Positions 10,178 to 19,268 of a DNA stretch of 50,214 bases are shown in pieces; the stretch's first letter is position 1; each line of letters begins with the position of its first letter. A program made the position numbers and the translations under genes. The notes under the pieces are model-generated. The model was not told where the DNA came from. It searched no databases and saw only the letters and a list, made by a program, of their open reading frames with translations. The DNA comes from Actinomycetota bacterium (lineage in GTDB: Bacteria; Actinomycetota; Actinomycetes; Nanopelagicales; Nanopelagicaceae): assembly GCA_009704505.1 (NCBI GenBank), contig WLEB01000005.1, forward strand, positions 1-50,214, given 5' to 3'.

Positions 10178-10891
10178 TTATCCGGCCTCTACAGCTGAAC
10201 GGAACTCATCTAAACTGAAGCCAACTGCACTTGGAGTTGGCGTCCAGATTTTTCCGTTGATAAAAATAGTTGGAGTCGATTGCACTCCGAATTTACTCAT
10301 AGAGTCATAGTGAGTTTGGACAAGATCAGCCTTTGAACCCTTAGAGACACAATCTGTGAACTTCGGTGAATCAATACCAATCTCCTTCCCAATCTTTATG
10401 AGAGTTTCTGTGCTAAAAAAGCCAGAGCCCTCTCCTGGAGTTTGCACGCTAAAGAGTGCATTATGAAAATCCAAAAAATGATTTTCATCGGCAGCGCAGA
10501 ATGCAGCATTTGCAGAACGCACAGATTCAGGCCCTTTAAAGGAGAGCACATGGAATCGGACTGTGGCTTTCTTGTCGCGCGCCAAAGAGTCCAAATAATC
10601 ACCCATGACATTTTCAAAGTTCTTACAGCCTGGGCACTGTGGGTCTTCCCATACGTCCACCTGGGTTGGAAGACCAGGATTAAAAGTTATCGCAGAACCA
10701 TTGTCCACATCAATCGTGGAGGCAACTGCAGGTTTCAGTGTGAACCCATCAAGACCAGCTAAAGGAGCATTCTCGCGATTATTTTGTCCCAAAATTGAAA
10801 ACGCTACGCCAGTTCCTAGAACAAGCAAAACCATCGCAAGAACAATCCAACGATTTGCATTGTCACCGTTTTTACCTTTTTGCTGTGCCAT
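10178..10891 (-). CDS. DsbA-family thiol-disulphide oxidoreductase, membrane anchored
   Basis: 237 residues. A short basic N-terminus leads to one hydrophobic segment (about 15-35) that anchors the protein with its thioredoxin fold outside. The active site is C86-P-G-C89 in the context EDPQCPGCKNF, and a Thr-Pro (cis-Pro) loop in GVQSTPTIFING lies near the C-terminus. Known relatives oxidise cysteines in exported proteins. The VKOR gene just upstream in the transcription direction would reoxidise it. The ATG has an AGGGG site. The start of lgt follows three bases after its stop. The exact role (oxidase or isomerase) is not shown by sequence. Confidence 0.9.
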   Translation of the reverse strand: MAQQKGKNGDNANRWIVLAMVLLVLGTGVAFSILGQNNRENAPLAGLDGFTLKPAVASTIDVDNGSAITFNPGLPTQVDVWEDPQCPGCKNFENVMGDYLDSLARDKKATVRFHVLSFKGPESVRSANAAFCAADENHFLDFHNALFSVQTPGEGSGFFSTETLIKIGKEIGIDSPKFTDCVSKGSKADLVQTHYDSMSKFGVQSTPTIFINGKIWTPTPSAVGFSLDEFRSAVEAG

Positions 10892-10934
10892 AAAATGTCC
10901 CCTGTCGAATTATTAGAATCACCCGTACAAAAAC

Positions 10935-11024
10935 CTATTCAGGGTTAAAGTATAGATAAATTATTGCCCAGGCCAAATCCAAACCACCCAGAATTCTAAC
11001 AATGTAAATGGAGTAAACGGCCAT
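10935..11024 (-). CDS. Possible 29-residue membrane peptide (uncertain)
   Basis: A short frame sits alone in the 209-base gap between the VKOR and DsbA-like genes. It has an ATG at 11024 with GAGGA 8 bases upstream, and encodes 29 residues that are mostly hydrophobic (IVRILGGLDLAWAIIYLYF), enough for one membrane helix, ending at TAG. I do not recognise the product. Its place between two oxidative-folding genes suggests a small partner, but this is inference. A promoter for the next gene appears to lie within its 3' end, which argues for caution. Conservation of the frame in relatives would decide. Confidence 0.3.
   Translation of the reverse strand: MAVYSIYIVRILGGLDLAWAIIYLYFNPE
10949..10976 (-). 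promoter_or_regulatory. Possible promoter of the DsbA-like gene
   Basis: The minus strand holds -35 TTGGCC (10971-10976), a 16-base spacer and -10 TATACT (10949-10954), giving a leader of about 50 bases before the ATG at 10891. It lies inside a possible small reading frame (10935-11024), so one of the two calls may be wrong, though they can coexist. Confidence 0.45.
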
Positions 11025-11100
11025 AATTTGAGTCCTCTAGTTAACACATCCCAGGATTTCTTCTACTCAGGAGCTCTTGGCTCCCTCGAGATGCTTGAAG

Positions 11101-11727
11101 CTAGTTGTAGAGAAAGTCAGGTAACAGATAGGTTCCGTACTTCCAGATAACACCCGCCGCAATGACGGCATAAATGATGTACATAGCCGCATAGTCACGA
11201 CCTTGAAGAATAAATCTGAGAACTCTCTGATGATTGACCTCTGACCAATTGAAAGAGTTTTGATAAACGTTGATCCTGAGCATGCTCATAAAGACAGAGA
11301 TTGTTGAGACTGTAACCAACATGCACCACGGACAAAATGCTTTGATTACAAAAAATGATTGCGAAAATAACCATAAAGCAAAGATTAATGCAGCGGAATA
11401 AATAAAGAAGGCAATTCTAATTAACGAGTTTGGGAAGCGAACTTGCATTAATCCAGCAATTGCTATGGTGATTACAGCAGATTCAAACATCAATCCAATA
11501 AATGAGTTAGGGAAACCAAAAACCGTTGACTGCCAGGAGAGTGCGACCTTGCCGCATGAGACAACAGCGTTGATGCTGCAAGAGAGATCAGTGTTTGCAT
11601 CTTTGGCCAATTTAAAAGCATCGATCGATAAAATCATCGCAGCAAATAGACTCAATGATGCTGATACCAGCATCGTCAAATATGCGTTGCGCACTCGACG
11701 TGCACTCGCTACGAGCAGCTCTGTCAT
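11101..11727 (-). CDS. Vitamin K epoxide reductase (VKOR) family protein
   Basis: 208 residues with about five hydrophobic segments. The VKOR cysteines are present: the loop pair C50 and C58 and the CxxC active site C132-P-W-C135 at the end of a membrane helix. In Actinobacteria, proteins of this family take the place of DsbB: they pass electrons from a reduced DsbA-like partner to quinone. Such a partner is encoded next in the same direction. The gene begins 15 bases after the trpA stop and has no clear Shine-Dalgarno sequence; a TACTAT box 7 bases upstream of the ATG could give a leaderless mRNA independent of the trp operon. Confidence 0.9.
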   Translation of the reverse strand: MTELLVASARRVRNAYLTMLVSASLSLFAAMILSIDAFKLAKDANTDLSCSINAVVSCGKVALSWQSTVFGFPNSFIGLMFESAVITIAIAGLMQVRFPNSLIRIAFFIYSAALIFALWLFSQSFFVIKAFCPWCMLVTVSTISVFMSMLRINVYQNSFNWSEVNHQRVLRFILQGRDYAAMYIIYAVIAAGVIWKYGTYLLPDFLYN

Positions 11728-11734
11728 GAAAGTA

Positions 11735-11740
11735 ATAGTA
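11735..11740 (-). promoter_or_regulatory. Possible leaderless -10 box of the VKOR gene
   Basis: TACTAT (minus strand) ends 7 bases before the VKOR ATG at 11727, in the short gap after trpA. A -35 is not evident. The box would let VKOR be expressed apart from the trp genes. Confidence 0.35.
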
Positions 11741-11742
11741 AC

Positions 11743-12543
11743 CTATCGTCCTTCTCGTACACCTAAGGCCAATTCCTTAGCAAGATGTGAAACAGCATCT
11801 AGTCCAGATTGTTCATCTTTAGAATTAAGCAAAAGTTTGATGAAGGCAGAGCCCACAATTACACCATCGGCATAGGCAGCCAAAGATCGTGCTTGTTCAC
11901 GAGTTGACACACCTAAACCAACACAGACTGGCAATTGACTTACTTTTCTGATTCTGGAAACTAAATCCTTAGCATCAATTGAAACAGTTTCTCTCGTGCC
12001 AGTTACGCCCATAGAGCTGGCGGCATAAATGAAGCCACCTGTCACAGAAGTGACATGGGCTAAACGCGCATCTTTAGTACTCGGTGCAACAACATAGATT
12101 GGGTTAATGGAATTTGATGCAGTTGCTTCTAACCACCCTTTTGATTCCTCAATAGTTAAATCCGGAGTAATGACCCCTGATCCCCCATTATCTGAAATTG
12201 ATGCAGCAAATCTTTCAACACCATATCTTTCAATAGGATTCCAGTACGTCATAACAACAGATGCAACTCCTGTATCAGATGCAGTTTTTAATGCTGCAAA
12301 TACATCTGATGCCTGCGTGCCGCCTTGGAGTGAAATATCTGCTGCCTCTTGAATTACTGGCCCATCCATAACTGGATCGCTATATGGAAATCCAATTTCT
12401 ATTGCATCAACGCCAGCATCTGCTAAAACTTGAATAACTTTGTGACATCCCTGTTTAGAGGGAAAGCCTGCAGGAATGTAGGCAATTAGCGCTGCGCGAT
12501 TTTCACTTCGACATTTTGCTAACACTGAATCCAAAGCAGTCAT
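11743..12543 (-). CDS. trpA: Tryptophan synthase, alpha subunit
   Basis: 266 residues, the normal length. TrpA cleaves indole-3-glycerol phosphate to indole and glyceraldehyde 3-phosphate; the indole is channelled to TrpB. The conserved segment EIGFPYSDPVMDGPVIQEA carries the catalytic acids (Glu in EIGFP, Asp in YSDP). The phosphate-binding end of the barrel is seen in VGLGVSTREQ and ADGVIVGSAFI. The ATG shares one base with the trpB stop codon (TAATG), so translation is coupled and the two subunits are made together. It is the last trp gene of the cluster. Confidence 0.96.
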   Translation of the reverse strand: MTALDSVLAKCRSENRAALIAYIPAGFPSKQGCHKVIQVLADAGVDAIEIGFPYSDPVMDGPVIQEAADISLQGGTQASDVFAALKTASDTGVASVVMTYWNPIERYGVERFAASISDNGGSGVITPDLTIEESKGWLEATASNSINPIYVVAPSTKDARLAHVTSVTGGFIYAASSMGVTGTRETVSIDAKDLVSRIRKVSQLPVCVGLGVSTREQARSLAAYADGVIVGSAFIKLLLNSKDEQSGLDAVSHLAKELALGVREGR

Positions 12544-13733
12544 TACAGAGGAATCCCAAAATACTGCGCCGCCGTTTGAACATCTTTATCTCCCCGACCC
12601 GAAAGATTAATGAGTAAGTTAGCTTTTGGTCCAAGTTCGTTGCCAATTACCAAAGCACCAGCTAGGGCGTGGGCAGTTTCTATTGCAGGAATGATTCCCT
12701 CAGTTTTGCTCAATAGTGCAAATGCATTCATCGCTGCATCATCATTGATTGCTCTATATTCGGCGCGACCAAGATCGTGTAAGTACGCATGCTCTGGACC
12801 AACACCTGGATAATCAAGTCCGGCAGAGATCGAATGAGACTCAACTGTTTGTCCGTTTTCATCTTGCAGTACATATGAACGAGTTCCGTGCAAAACTCCT
12901 GGTGTACCGCCCGTGATTGTCGCTGCATGCCGGCCGGTCTCTACTCCATGACCACCTGCTTCTAAACCAATTAATCTGACATCAGTATCTGGGATAAATG
13001 CATTAAAAATACCAATCGCATTTGAGCCTCCGCCGATGCATGCAAGTACTGCGTCAGGAAGTCGACCTGTTAACTCCAGCATTTGCTCACGTGATTCTTC
13101 GCCAATTATCTTGTGAAAATCACGGACCATGGTTGGAAATGGGTGTGGACCAGCAACTGTTCCAAGCATGTAATGCGTGTCATGAACATTTGTTACCCAA
13201 TCACGCATTGCTTCGTTGATGGCATCTTTCAATGTTTTGGAGCCAGATGTAACAGCAACAACTTCGGCCCCCAATAATTTCATTCGTGCAACGTTAAGAG
13301 ATTGTCTACGAGTATCTTCCTCCCCCATATAAACAACGCATTCCAACCCCATAAGGGCCGCAGCTGTCGCAGCAGCAACTCCATGTTGACCGGCACCAGT
13401 TTCTGCAATTATTCGTTTTTTGCCCATACGTTTAGTCAGTAACGCCTGACCAAGTACGTTATTTATTTTGTGGCTTCCAGTGTGATTAAGATCCTCGCGC
13501 TTCAAGAAAATACGCGCACCACCGGCATGCTCTGAAAATCTCTTAGCCTCAGTGATAATGCTCGGGCGACCTGTGTACGTGCGATGCAGTTCTGCTAGCT
13601 CGGCCAGAAACGCTGGATCTTGTTGTGTTTGATTGTGAACCGCTTCGAGTTCCTCTAGTGCTCCGATCAGCGCCTCTGGCACAAATCTTCCACCATATTG
13701 GCCAAAGTGACCTAACACATCAAAAGTTTCCAC
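12543..13733 (-). CDS. trpB: Tryptophan synthase, beta subunit
   Basis: 396 residues. TrpB condenses indole with serine using pyridoxal phosphate. The cofactor lysine is K89 in the motif [10 protein letters not shown], and the phosphate-binding loop [10 protein letters not shown] is present, as are the [10 protein letters not shown] segment around the catalytic glutamate and the C-terminal NLSGRGDKD. Order and spacing (trpC, 2-base gap, trpB, 1-base overlap, trpA) indicate one transcript. It looks like the ordinary TrpB1 form that works with TrpA. Confidence 0.97.
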   Translation of the reverse strand: METFDVLGHFGQYGGRFVPEALIGALEELEAVHNQTQQDPAFLAELAELHRTYTGRPSIITEAKRFSEHAGGARIFLKREDLNHTGSHKINNVLGQALLTKRMGKKRIIAETGAGQHGVAAATAAALMGLECVVYMGEEDTRRQSLNVARMKLLGAEVVAVTSGSKTLKDAINEAMRDWVTNVHDTHYMLGTVAGPHPFPTMVRDFHKIIGEESREQMLELTGRLPDAVLACIGGGSNAIGIFNAFIPDTDVRLIGLEAGGHGVETGRHAATITGGTPGVLHGTRSYVLQDENGQTVESHSISAGLDYPGVGPEHAYLHDLGRAEYRAINDDAAMNAFALLSKTEGIIPAIETAHALAGALVIGNELGPKANLLINLSGRGDKDVQTAAQYFGIPL

Positions 13734-13735
13734 TG

Positions 13736-14509
13736 CTAAAGCCTACCGAGCAATTCATTGATCGCAACAGATGGCGATTGCGCGCGTACTAAAGCCTCAC
13801 CGACAAGTATTGCTGTGGCCCCGCATTCATGTGCAAAGACGACATCATCTCGTTTGGAGATACCAGACTCTGCCACCCGAGCAATTCCAGATGGAATCTG
13901 CGGGATCAACTGTGAAAAAGCTTGAGTATCTACTTCCAGTGTTTTTAGATTTCGAGAATTAACTCCGACAATCTCAGGAGAAATCTCCAAAGCTCTTTCA
14001 AGTTCATCGTGGGTATGAACTTCAACTAACGCTTTCATTCCAAGCTCTTTAGACAATTGATAATAGTCATCTAATTGATTCTGACTTAGAGCTGCAACAA
14101 TCAAAAGTACAACATCGGCGCCATGTGCACGTGCCTCATAGAACTGGTACTCACTAACCATGAAATCCTTGCGCAAAATTGGAATATCAACTGCTTTTCT
14201 TACAATATCCAAATCATCTAACGAACCCCCAAAGCGACGACGCTCTGTTAATACACTTATGACAGCTGCGCCGGCCTGTTCGTACTGCGCAGCTAAACCC
14301 GCAGGATCAACTATTTCTGCTAGCGAACCTTTACTAGGTGAGGAACGTTTAATCTCAGAAATGATTGAGATCTCTTCAGTAAGCAAACTAGGCAAGCAGT
14401 CACGTACTGGCGGTGCCATCTCTAGTTGTTCTAGTAGCTTTCCCATAGGTAGACGCCTTTGTTCTAAATCTTCCCGAACGCCAGCAATAATTGAATCTAG
14501 AGCACTCAT
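13736..14509 (-). CDS. trpC: Indole-3-glycerol phosphate synthase
   Basis: 257 residues, a single-function TrpC (no TrpF fusion). It closes the indole ring from carboxyphenylaminodeoxyribulose phosphate. Signature segments are [13 protein letters not shown] (catalytic Lys and Glu), [32 protein letters not shown] and VAESGI. The ATG overlaps the TGA of the upstream small trp gene by four bases (ATGA). No trpF, trpD or trpG gene is found in the cluster, so those steps are encoded elsewhere or, for TrpF, probably done by PriA. Confidence 0.96.
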   Translation of the reverse strand: MSALDSIIAGVREDLEQRRLPMGKLLEQLEMAPPVRDCLPSLLTEEISIISEIKRSSPSKGSLAEIVDPAGLAAQYEQAGAAVISVLTERRRFGGSLDDLDIVRKAVDIPILRKDFMVSEYQFYEARAHGADVVLLIVAALSQNQLDDYYQLSKELGMKALVEVHTHDELERALEISPEIVGVNSRNLKTLEVDTQAFSQLIPQIPSGIARVAESGISKRDDVVFAHECGATAILVGEALVRAQSPSVAINELLGRL

Positions 14510-14676
14510 TGCTTCACATCATCTGTTGGGTCAATCCCATGATCCTGAGCACTCCAAGAATTTAGGGTCCTAGGCTTTCTTTCATATCTACTAGAAAGTT
14601 TTAATTTCGAACTCAGTAAAAGGACTAATGCAATCACAAGAGCAATAGAGGTTATAAGTGGAATCAAATCGCTCAT
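14506..14676 (-). CDS. Small trp-operon membrane protein, probably a reduced Trp-associated membrane protein
   Basis: A 56-residue frame fills the gap between trpE and trpC exactly: its ATG shares a base with the trpE stop (TAATG) and its TGA overlaps the trpC start (ATGA). Residues about 4-22 form one hydrophobic helix; the rest is basic and then acidic and ends with NSWSAQDHGIDPTDD. Many Actinobacteria have a membrane protein of about 200 residues (TIGR02234 / Trp_oprn_chp) at this place in the trp operon, ending as I recall in a W..LD.G.DPT motif. This protein keeps one helix and a similar tail, so I infer a shortened homologue. The function of the family is unknown to me. The tight coupling at both ends argues strongly that it is translated. 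Confidence 0.75.
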   Translation of the reverse strand: MSDLIPLITSIALVIALVLLLSSKLKLSSRYERKPRTLNSWSAQDHGIDPTDDVKQ

Positions 14677-16160
14677 TAGTTATTACCTAATCTGTTAGCT
14701 GCATGAACGGCGCTTAATACTGCCGCGGCTTTGTTGTGGCACTCTTGATTTTCACTCTCTGGATCAGAATCGGCAACTATTCCCGCCCCTGCTTGAACAT
14801 ATGCAGTTCCATCAAGAATCAATGCTGTTCTAATTGCAATGGCGGTATCTAGATTTCCAGTGAAATCAATGTAACCCACTATTCCTCCATAAACTCCCCG
14901 GCGAGTCTTTTCCTGCTCTTCAATGATCTCCATCGCTCTAGGTTTTGGTGCACCTGACAATGTGCCAGCTGGAAAGACAGAGAAGAGTGCGTCTATTGGC
15001 GTCGCTCCCTCTTTTAATTTTCCAGTAACAGTCGAAACAATGTGCATCACATGTGAATAGCGTTCTATGTGCATGAAATCTACAACTTCCACAGTTCCAG
15101 GCGCACAAACTCTTCCTAAATCATTGCGCCCAAGGTCAACTAACATCAAATGCTCGGCCCGCTCTTTCGGATCTGCTAAAAGTTCTTGGGCCAACACATC
15201 ATCTTCACGTGGATCGGCCGAACGGCGACGTGTTCCAGCAATTGGATGGATCATCACATCCTTTTGATTTACCTTAACAAGTGCTTCTGGACTTGAACCG
15301 ACAATTTCAATCCCATCGCTAAACCTGAAGAGATACATGTACGGCGACGGATTATTTAAACGCAACATTCTGTAGACGTCCATGGCATCTGCAGTTGATT
15401 TCATGGAAAAACGCTGAGAAAGCACTACTTGAAACGCTTCCCCTGAAAGAATCTCCTCTTTAATCTCTAAAACACTAGATTTGAATTTTTCTGATGAGGT
15501 ATTTGCCTCATAAACAGGTTTTGTGAATTCGGGAATTCTCTGGACTTCAGAATTCAGTGATACCGCTAAATCAGACTCCATCTGATCAAGTCTGCTCTGG
15601 CATGATGCATAAGCTTCATCAACTCGATCATCGCTTCCATCCCAATTAATGGCATTTGCAATAAGAGTTATCGTCGCGTTGCTGTGATCAAAAACTGCAA
15701 GATCACTTGTAAGCATAAAGGACAGCTCTGGCAATTCAATATCTTTAATGGTCAGGTTTGGAAGCTTCTCCAAGCGGCGAACAACGTCATATCCCATAAA
15801 ACCAACAAGGCCACTTGTTAAGGGAGGCAAACCTGGGATTTGAGGAGAACGTAGATGTGAAGCACAGATTTTTAGCGCTGCTAACGGATCAGTTCCGTGT
15901 GGTGCACCCGCAGGTGCGATCCCCTGCCAATAAGCAATCCCATTTTTTTCGCTTAAAGTCGCTTCGCTTCGAACGCCGATAAATGAGTACCGTGCCCACG
16001 TTCCATCATGTTCGGCAGATTCAAGCAAAAAAGTATTTTCTCTATTTTTTGTGAGTTTTTGATAAACCCCAACTGGTGACTCACCGTCGGCAAGCAAGCG
16101 ACGAGAGACAGGAATGACATTAAAAGATTTTGCGTAGGATCGAAATTCTTCTAAATTCAT
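14676..16160 (-). CDS. trpE: Anthranilate synthase, component I
   Basis: 494 residues. TrpE converts chorismate to anthranilate with ammonia supplied by TrpG, which is not encoded here. The chorismate-binding domain is clear in the C-terminal half: [68 protein letters not shown] and the end [15 protein letters not shown]. The N-terminal half contains LLES, the segment where tryptophan binds for feedback inhibition in this family. It follows hisI with a four-base ATGA overlap, so it belongs to the his-trp supercluster. Confidence 0.96.
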   Translation of the reverse strand: MNLEEFRSYAKSFNVIPVSRRLLADGESPVGVYQKLTKNRENTFLLESAEHDGTWARYSFIGVRSEATLSEKNGIAYWQGIAPAGAPHGTDPLAALKICASHLRSPQIPGLPPLTSGLVGFMGYDVVRRLEKLPNLTIKDIELPELSFMLTSDLAVFDHSNATITLIANAINWDGSDDRVDEAYASCQSRLDQMESDLAVSLNSEVQRIPEFTKPVYEANTSSEKFKSSVLEIKEEILSGEAFQVVLSQRFSMKSTADAMDVYRMLRLNNPSPYMYLFRFSDGIEIVGSSPEALVKVNQKDVMIHPIAGTRRRSADPREDDVLAQELLADPKERAEHLMLVDLGRNDLGRVCAPGTVEVVDFMHIERYSHVMHIVSTVTGKLKEGATPIDALFSVFPAGTLSGAPKPRAMEIIEEQEKTRRGVYGGIVGYIDFTGNLDTAIAIRTALILDGTAYVQAGAGIVADSDPESENQECHNKAAAVLSAVHAANRLGNN

Positions 16161-16501
16161 AGAAGCTCTAATCCCAAAGGCTTGTGAAAACAGGTAGTTT
16201 CACCGGTATGGCATGCCACTCCGGTTTGATCTACTCGAAACAAAATCGCATCGCCGTCACAATCTAGTGAAATAGAACGCACCGATTGAACATGTCCAGA
16301 AGTTGCCCCTTTTACCCACAACTGATTTCTACTTCTACTCCAATAAGTAGCATTTCCACTTTCCACTGTTAAGGCCAATGACTCGGTATTTGAATAGGCC
16401 AACATCAATATCTGCAAGGAAGTGTTGTCTTGAACAATTGTCGGAATGAGTAAATCTGGGTCCTTGAGCATCCCTAAGATGGCTGGATCTAATGTGCTCA
16501 T
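16157..16501 (-). CDS. hisI: Phosphoribosyl-AMP cyclohydrolase
   Basis: 114 residues, a stand-alone HisI without the HisE domain. It opens the adenine ring of phosphoribosyl-AMP in the third step of histidine synthesis. Metal-binding and catalytic motifs are present: [21 protein letters not shown], the LDCDGDA cluster and QTGVACHTG(E)TTCF with the conserved cysteines. It starts 14 bases after hisF and its end overlaps trpE by four bases (ATGA), which couples the last his step here to the first trp step. Confidence 0.96.
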   Translation of the reverse strand: MSTLDPAILGMLKDPDLLIPTIVQDNTSLQILMLAYSNTESLALTVESGNATYWSRSRNQLWVKGATSGHVQSVRSISLDCDGDAILFRVDQTGVACHTGETTCFHKPLGLELL

Positions 16502-16515
16502 AGGTTAATTCTGCC

Positions 16516-17289
16516 CTATGTGACTACAACGCTGCGCACTGGATAATTGTGCTTATTTAAATAGGTCTTTACATCGCCAATTCTATGAGTTCCAAAATGA
16601 AAGACGCTTGCGGCAAGCAGTGCATCGGCTCCAGCATCTAAGGCGGCGGCAAAATCTGAGAGCGCTCCAGCTCCACCACTTGCAATGAGTGGGACCTTCG
16701 CAACTTCACGTACGGCTGTAATCATCCCAATGTCATATCCAGCCCTGGTTCCATCTGCATCCATAGAGTTCAATAAAATCTCACCGACTCCAAGCTGACA
16801 GGCTTTTTCAACCCACTTCAAAGCATCGATTCCTGAACTTTCTCTTCCGCCATGTGTTGTTACTTCAAAACCTGATTCAGTGCGCGCACGTCTTGCGTCC
16901 ACCGACAGCACAAGAACTTGTGAACCAAAACGATCTGCTATCTCTGCTATCAGCTCGGGGCGCGCAATAGCCGATGTATTAATTGAAACTTTATCCGCCC
17001 CTGCTCGAAGTAACTTGTCTACATCACTGACCGAGCGAATGCCGCCACCAACAGTTAATGGGATGAAAACCTGTTCGGCTGTTTTACGGACGATCTCTAA
17101 CGTTGTTTCCCTCCCAGATGATGAGGCGGAGATATCTAAAAATGTTAACTCGTCAGCACCTTCACGCCCATAGAGTGATGCCATCTCAACTGGATCACCT
17201 GCATCAACAAGGTTTGTAAAGTTCACACCTTTAACAACTCGCCCGTCGGTGACATCTAGGCAAGGAATAATTCGTATCGAAAGAGACAT
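16516..17289 (-). CDS. hisF: Imidazole glycerol phosphate synthase, cyclase subunit
   Basis: 257 residues. With HisH it forms imidazole glycerol phosphate and AICAR. The two half-barrels show the catalytic aspartates in [14 protein letters not shown] (D11) and in [13 protein letters not shown], and phosphate sites in TVGGGIRS and [17 protein letters not shown] purine tract upstream of the ATG serves as ribosome site. A gap of 44 bases separates it from priA upstream; I see no terminator in that gap. Confidence 0.97.
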   Translation of the reverse strand: MSLSIRIIPCLDVTDGRVVKGVNFTNLVDAGDPVEMASLYGREGADELTFLDISASSSGRETTLEIVRKTAEQVFIPLTVGGGIRSVSDVDKLLRAGADKVSINTSAIARPELIAEIADRFGSQVLVLSVDARRARTESGFEVTTHGGRESSGIDALKWVEKACQLGVGEILLNSMDADGTRAGYDIGMITAVREVAKVPLIASGGAGALSDFAAALDAGADALLAASVFHFGTHRIGDVKTYLNKHNYPVRSVVVT

Positions 17290-17333
17290 CTCTCTTTACT
17301 CCCCCTTCGACGTTTTTAGGCGGTTCATTTCTT

Positions 17334-18068
17334 CTACCTTGAACTCGATCTGCTCACTTGCAACGCTTGCTCCAAAGTAAAAGCTCCGGCATATAAAGCC
17401 TTGCCTACAATTGCACCTTCCACCCCGATACTTTCAAGTGCAGCTAATGCCGAAATATCATCGAGTGTTGCAATACCACCACTTGCAATTACTGGTTTTT
17501 TGGTTACTGCGCATACTGATCTTAATAGATCAATATTAGGTCCCATAAGTGTTCCATCTTTTGTAACATCAGTGACAACATATCGGCAACAACCATCTTT
17601 CTCTAAACGTGAAATCGTTTCGAAAAGATCTCCACCTTCTTGTGTCCACCCTCTGGCGGCAAGAGTTTGACCGCGAACATCTAGCCCAACTGCGATTCGG
17701 TCACCGTGTTCTGCAATTACGCGTGCTGTCCACTCTGGATCCTCTAGCGCTGCGGTTCCTAGATTTACTCTCCGACATCCAGTTGCTAGCGCTCTGGAAA
17801 GTGATACGTCATCTCGAATACCACCTGAAAGTTCGACATCAATATCTAACCTACCTACAACTTCGGCCAAAAGTTCAGAGTTTTCTCCACGACCAAAGGC
17901 TGCATCTAAATCAACTAAATGCAACCACGTTGCACCAGCAGATTGAAAATCTAATGCAACATCCAAAGGGGCACCGTAGATACTCTCTTGAGAGATCTCC
18001 CCTTGCACTAGTCGAACTGCGCGACCGTCCTTTACATCAACGGCCGGAAGAAGATAAAAACCGCTCAT
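17334..18068 (-). CDS. priA: Phosphoribosyl isomerase, HisA/TrpF bifunctional type
   Basis: 244 residues from the ATG at 18068, which overlaps the hisH stop as ATGA; an ATG five codons earlier is less likely. It isomerises the histidine intermediate ProFAR. Actinobacterial PriA also performs the TrpF step. Residues reported for PriA are all here at matching places: D11, R19, D130, D171 (in VTKDGT) and W141 in ARGWTQ. No trpF occurs among the trp genes, which supports the double role. It stands between hisH and hisF, the normal actinobacterial order. Dual activity is inferred, not shown. Confidence 0.92.
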   Translation of the reverse strand: MSGFYLLPAVDVKDGRAVRLVQGEISQESIYGAPLDVALDFQSAGATWLHLVDLDAAFGRGENSELLAEVVGRLDIDVELSGGIRDDVSLSRALATGCRRVNLGTAALEDPEWTARVIAEHGDRIAVGLDVRGQTLAARGWTQEGGDLFETISRLEKDGCCRYVVTDVTKDGTLMGPNIDLLRSVCAVTKKPVIASGGIATLDDISALAALESIGVEGAIVGKALYAGAFTLEQALQVSRSSSR

Positions 18069-18676
18069 AGCGAACCAATCCAATTCTTAATTAAAGCAAG
18101 GCCTGCAGTTCCAGATTTTTCTGGGTGAAACTGAGTTGCACTGAGATATTCATCTTCAACTACTGAAAGAAACTTCTCTCCGTAAACGCTCCAACTTTGA
18201 GCCTTACCTACTGGGGATTTAGCTGCATAAGAATGGACAAAATAAAATGACTGATCTTCTATACCTTTAAGAAGAAGTGATTGTGGATCGGTTTCTACTG
18301 TATTCCAACCCATGTGAGGAAGTATCGGTACTTGTAGCCGATCAACAATTCCTTCGAATACCCCTATACCCTCATGAGGCGACTTCTCACTATTTTCTGT
18401 TCCCTCTGTTCCATGTGCAAATAAGATCTGCATACCAATACAAATGCCGAGCACCGGGCGCTCTTTCTTTAAACGCTCTCGTACTATTGAGGCGCCATCT
18501 ATCGCATTGATTCCATCCATACATGATGAAAAAGCCCCAACTCCAGGTACAACTAAGCCATCAGCTTCTAGCGCCACTACAGGATTAGAAGTAACAACGA
18601 CGTCCTGACCAGATGTTGCAAATGCACGTTCTGCAGATCGTAAATTTCCTGATCCGTAATCAAGAATTGCGATCAA
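18065..18676 (-). CDS. hisH: Imidazole glycerol phosphate synthase, glutamine amidotransferase subunit
   Basis: 203 residues. This class I amidotransferase hydrolyses glutamine and delivers ammonia to HisF. The nucleophile is C79 in VLGICIGMQ, and the catalytic His and Glu lie in [10 protein letters not shown] near residue 184. The oxyanion strand motif PGVGAF is at 44-49. Start and stop overlap hisB and priA by four bases each (ATGA), so translation of hisB-hisH-priA is coupled. Confidence 0.97.
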   Translation of the reverse strand: MIAILDYGSGNLRSAERAFATSGQDVVVTSNPVVALEADGLVVPGVGAFSSCMDGINAIDGASIVRERLKKERPVLGICIGMQILFAHGTEGTENSEKSPHEGIGVFEGIVDRLQVPILPHMGWNTVETDPQSLLLKGIEDQSFYFVHSYAAKSPVGKAQSWSVYGEKFLSVVEDEYLSATQFHPEKSGTAGLALIKNWIGSL

Positions 18677-19257
18677 AGTGAACCCTTTGTTGAAGGAATT
18701 CCTGCCACTCTGCCATCGAGTGAAACCGCATCACGTAGCGCTCTTGCCACAGCTTTGAACTGAGCTTCAAATACATGGTGTGCGTTTCGACCTTCTAGAA
18801 CACGAATATGCAAAGCAATTCTCGCCTCCGCAACAATTGATTCCCAAATGTGCTTACCAAGAGTTGTATCGAAAGTACCAATTAATTCCACGATTTCTGG
18901 TTGGCGGTGAACAAGGTATGGACGCCCTGAAAGATCTACAGCTGCTTGAACCAAAACTTCATCAAGAGGCACCATTGAGTCTCCAAAACGGCGAATTCCT
19001 ACTTTCTCACCGAGGGCTTCACGTAAAGCCTGACCAAACGCAAGTGAGGTGTCTTCAACGCTGTGATGTGAATCGACTTCAACATCACCTGTTGTCTTGA
19101 TCATTAAATCAAAGCCAGAATGTTTACCAAGTTGGGACATCATGTGGTCAAAAAATGGCACACCCGTGGAAACATCTATCACTCCTTGACCATCTAAATT
19201 GAGTTCGACGATAACGTGTGACTCTTTGGTTTTTCTCTCAACGCGTGCTGTTCTCAT
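18673..19257 (-). CDS. hisB: Imidazoleglycerol-phosphate dehydratase
   Basis: 194 residues: only the dehydratase domain, without the histidinol phosphatase domain found in enterobacterial HisB. The metal-binding repeats are visible as FFDHMMSQLGKHSG, DSHHSVEDT, HIRVLEGRNAHHVFEAQFKA. Acts after HisF/HisH. The ATG has a clear AAAGGAG site 5-6 bases upstream and begins 11 bases after the hisC stop. A histidinol phosphatase must be encoded elsewhere. Confidence 0.97.
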   Translation of the reverse strand: MRTARVERKTKESHVIVELNLDGQGVIDVSTGVPFFDHMMSQLGKHSGFDLMIKTTGDVEVDSHHSVEDTSLAFGQALREALGEKVGIRRFGDSMVPLDEVLVQAAVDLSGRPYLVHRQPEIVELIGTFDTTLGKHIWESIVAEARIALHIRVLEGRNAHHVFEAQFKAVARALRDAVSLDGRVAGIPSTKGSL

Positions 19258-19268
19258 CGATTTCTCCT

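Noticed and set aside
11069..11086. Hairpin GGAGC/GCTCC just downstream of the VKOR stop, as a terminator
   Set aside because: The stem is only 5-6 bp and no T run follows on the minus strand.
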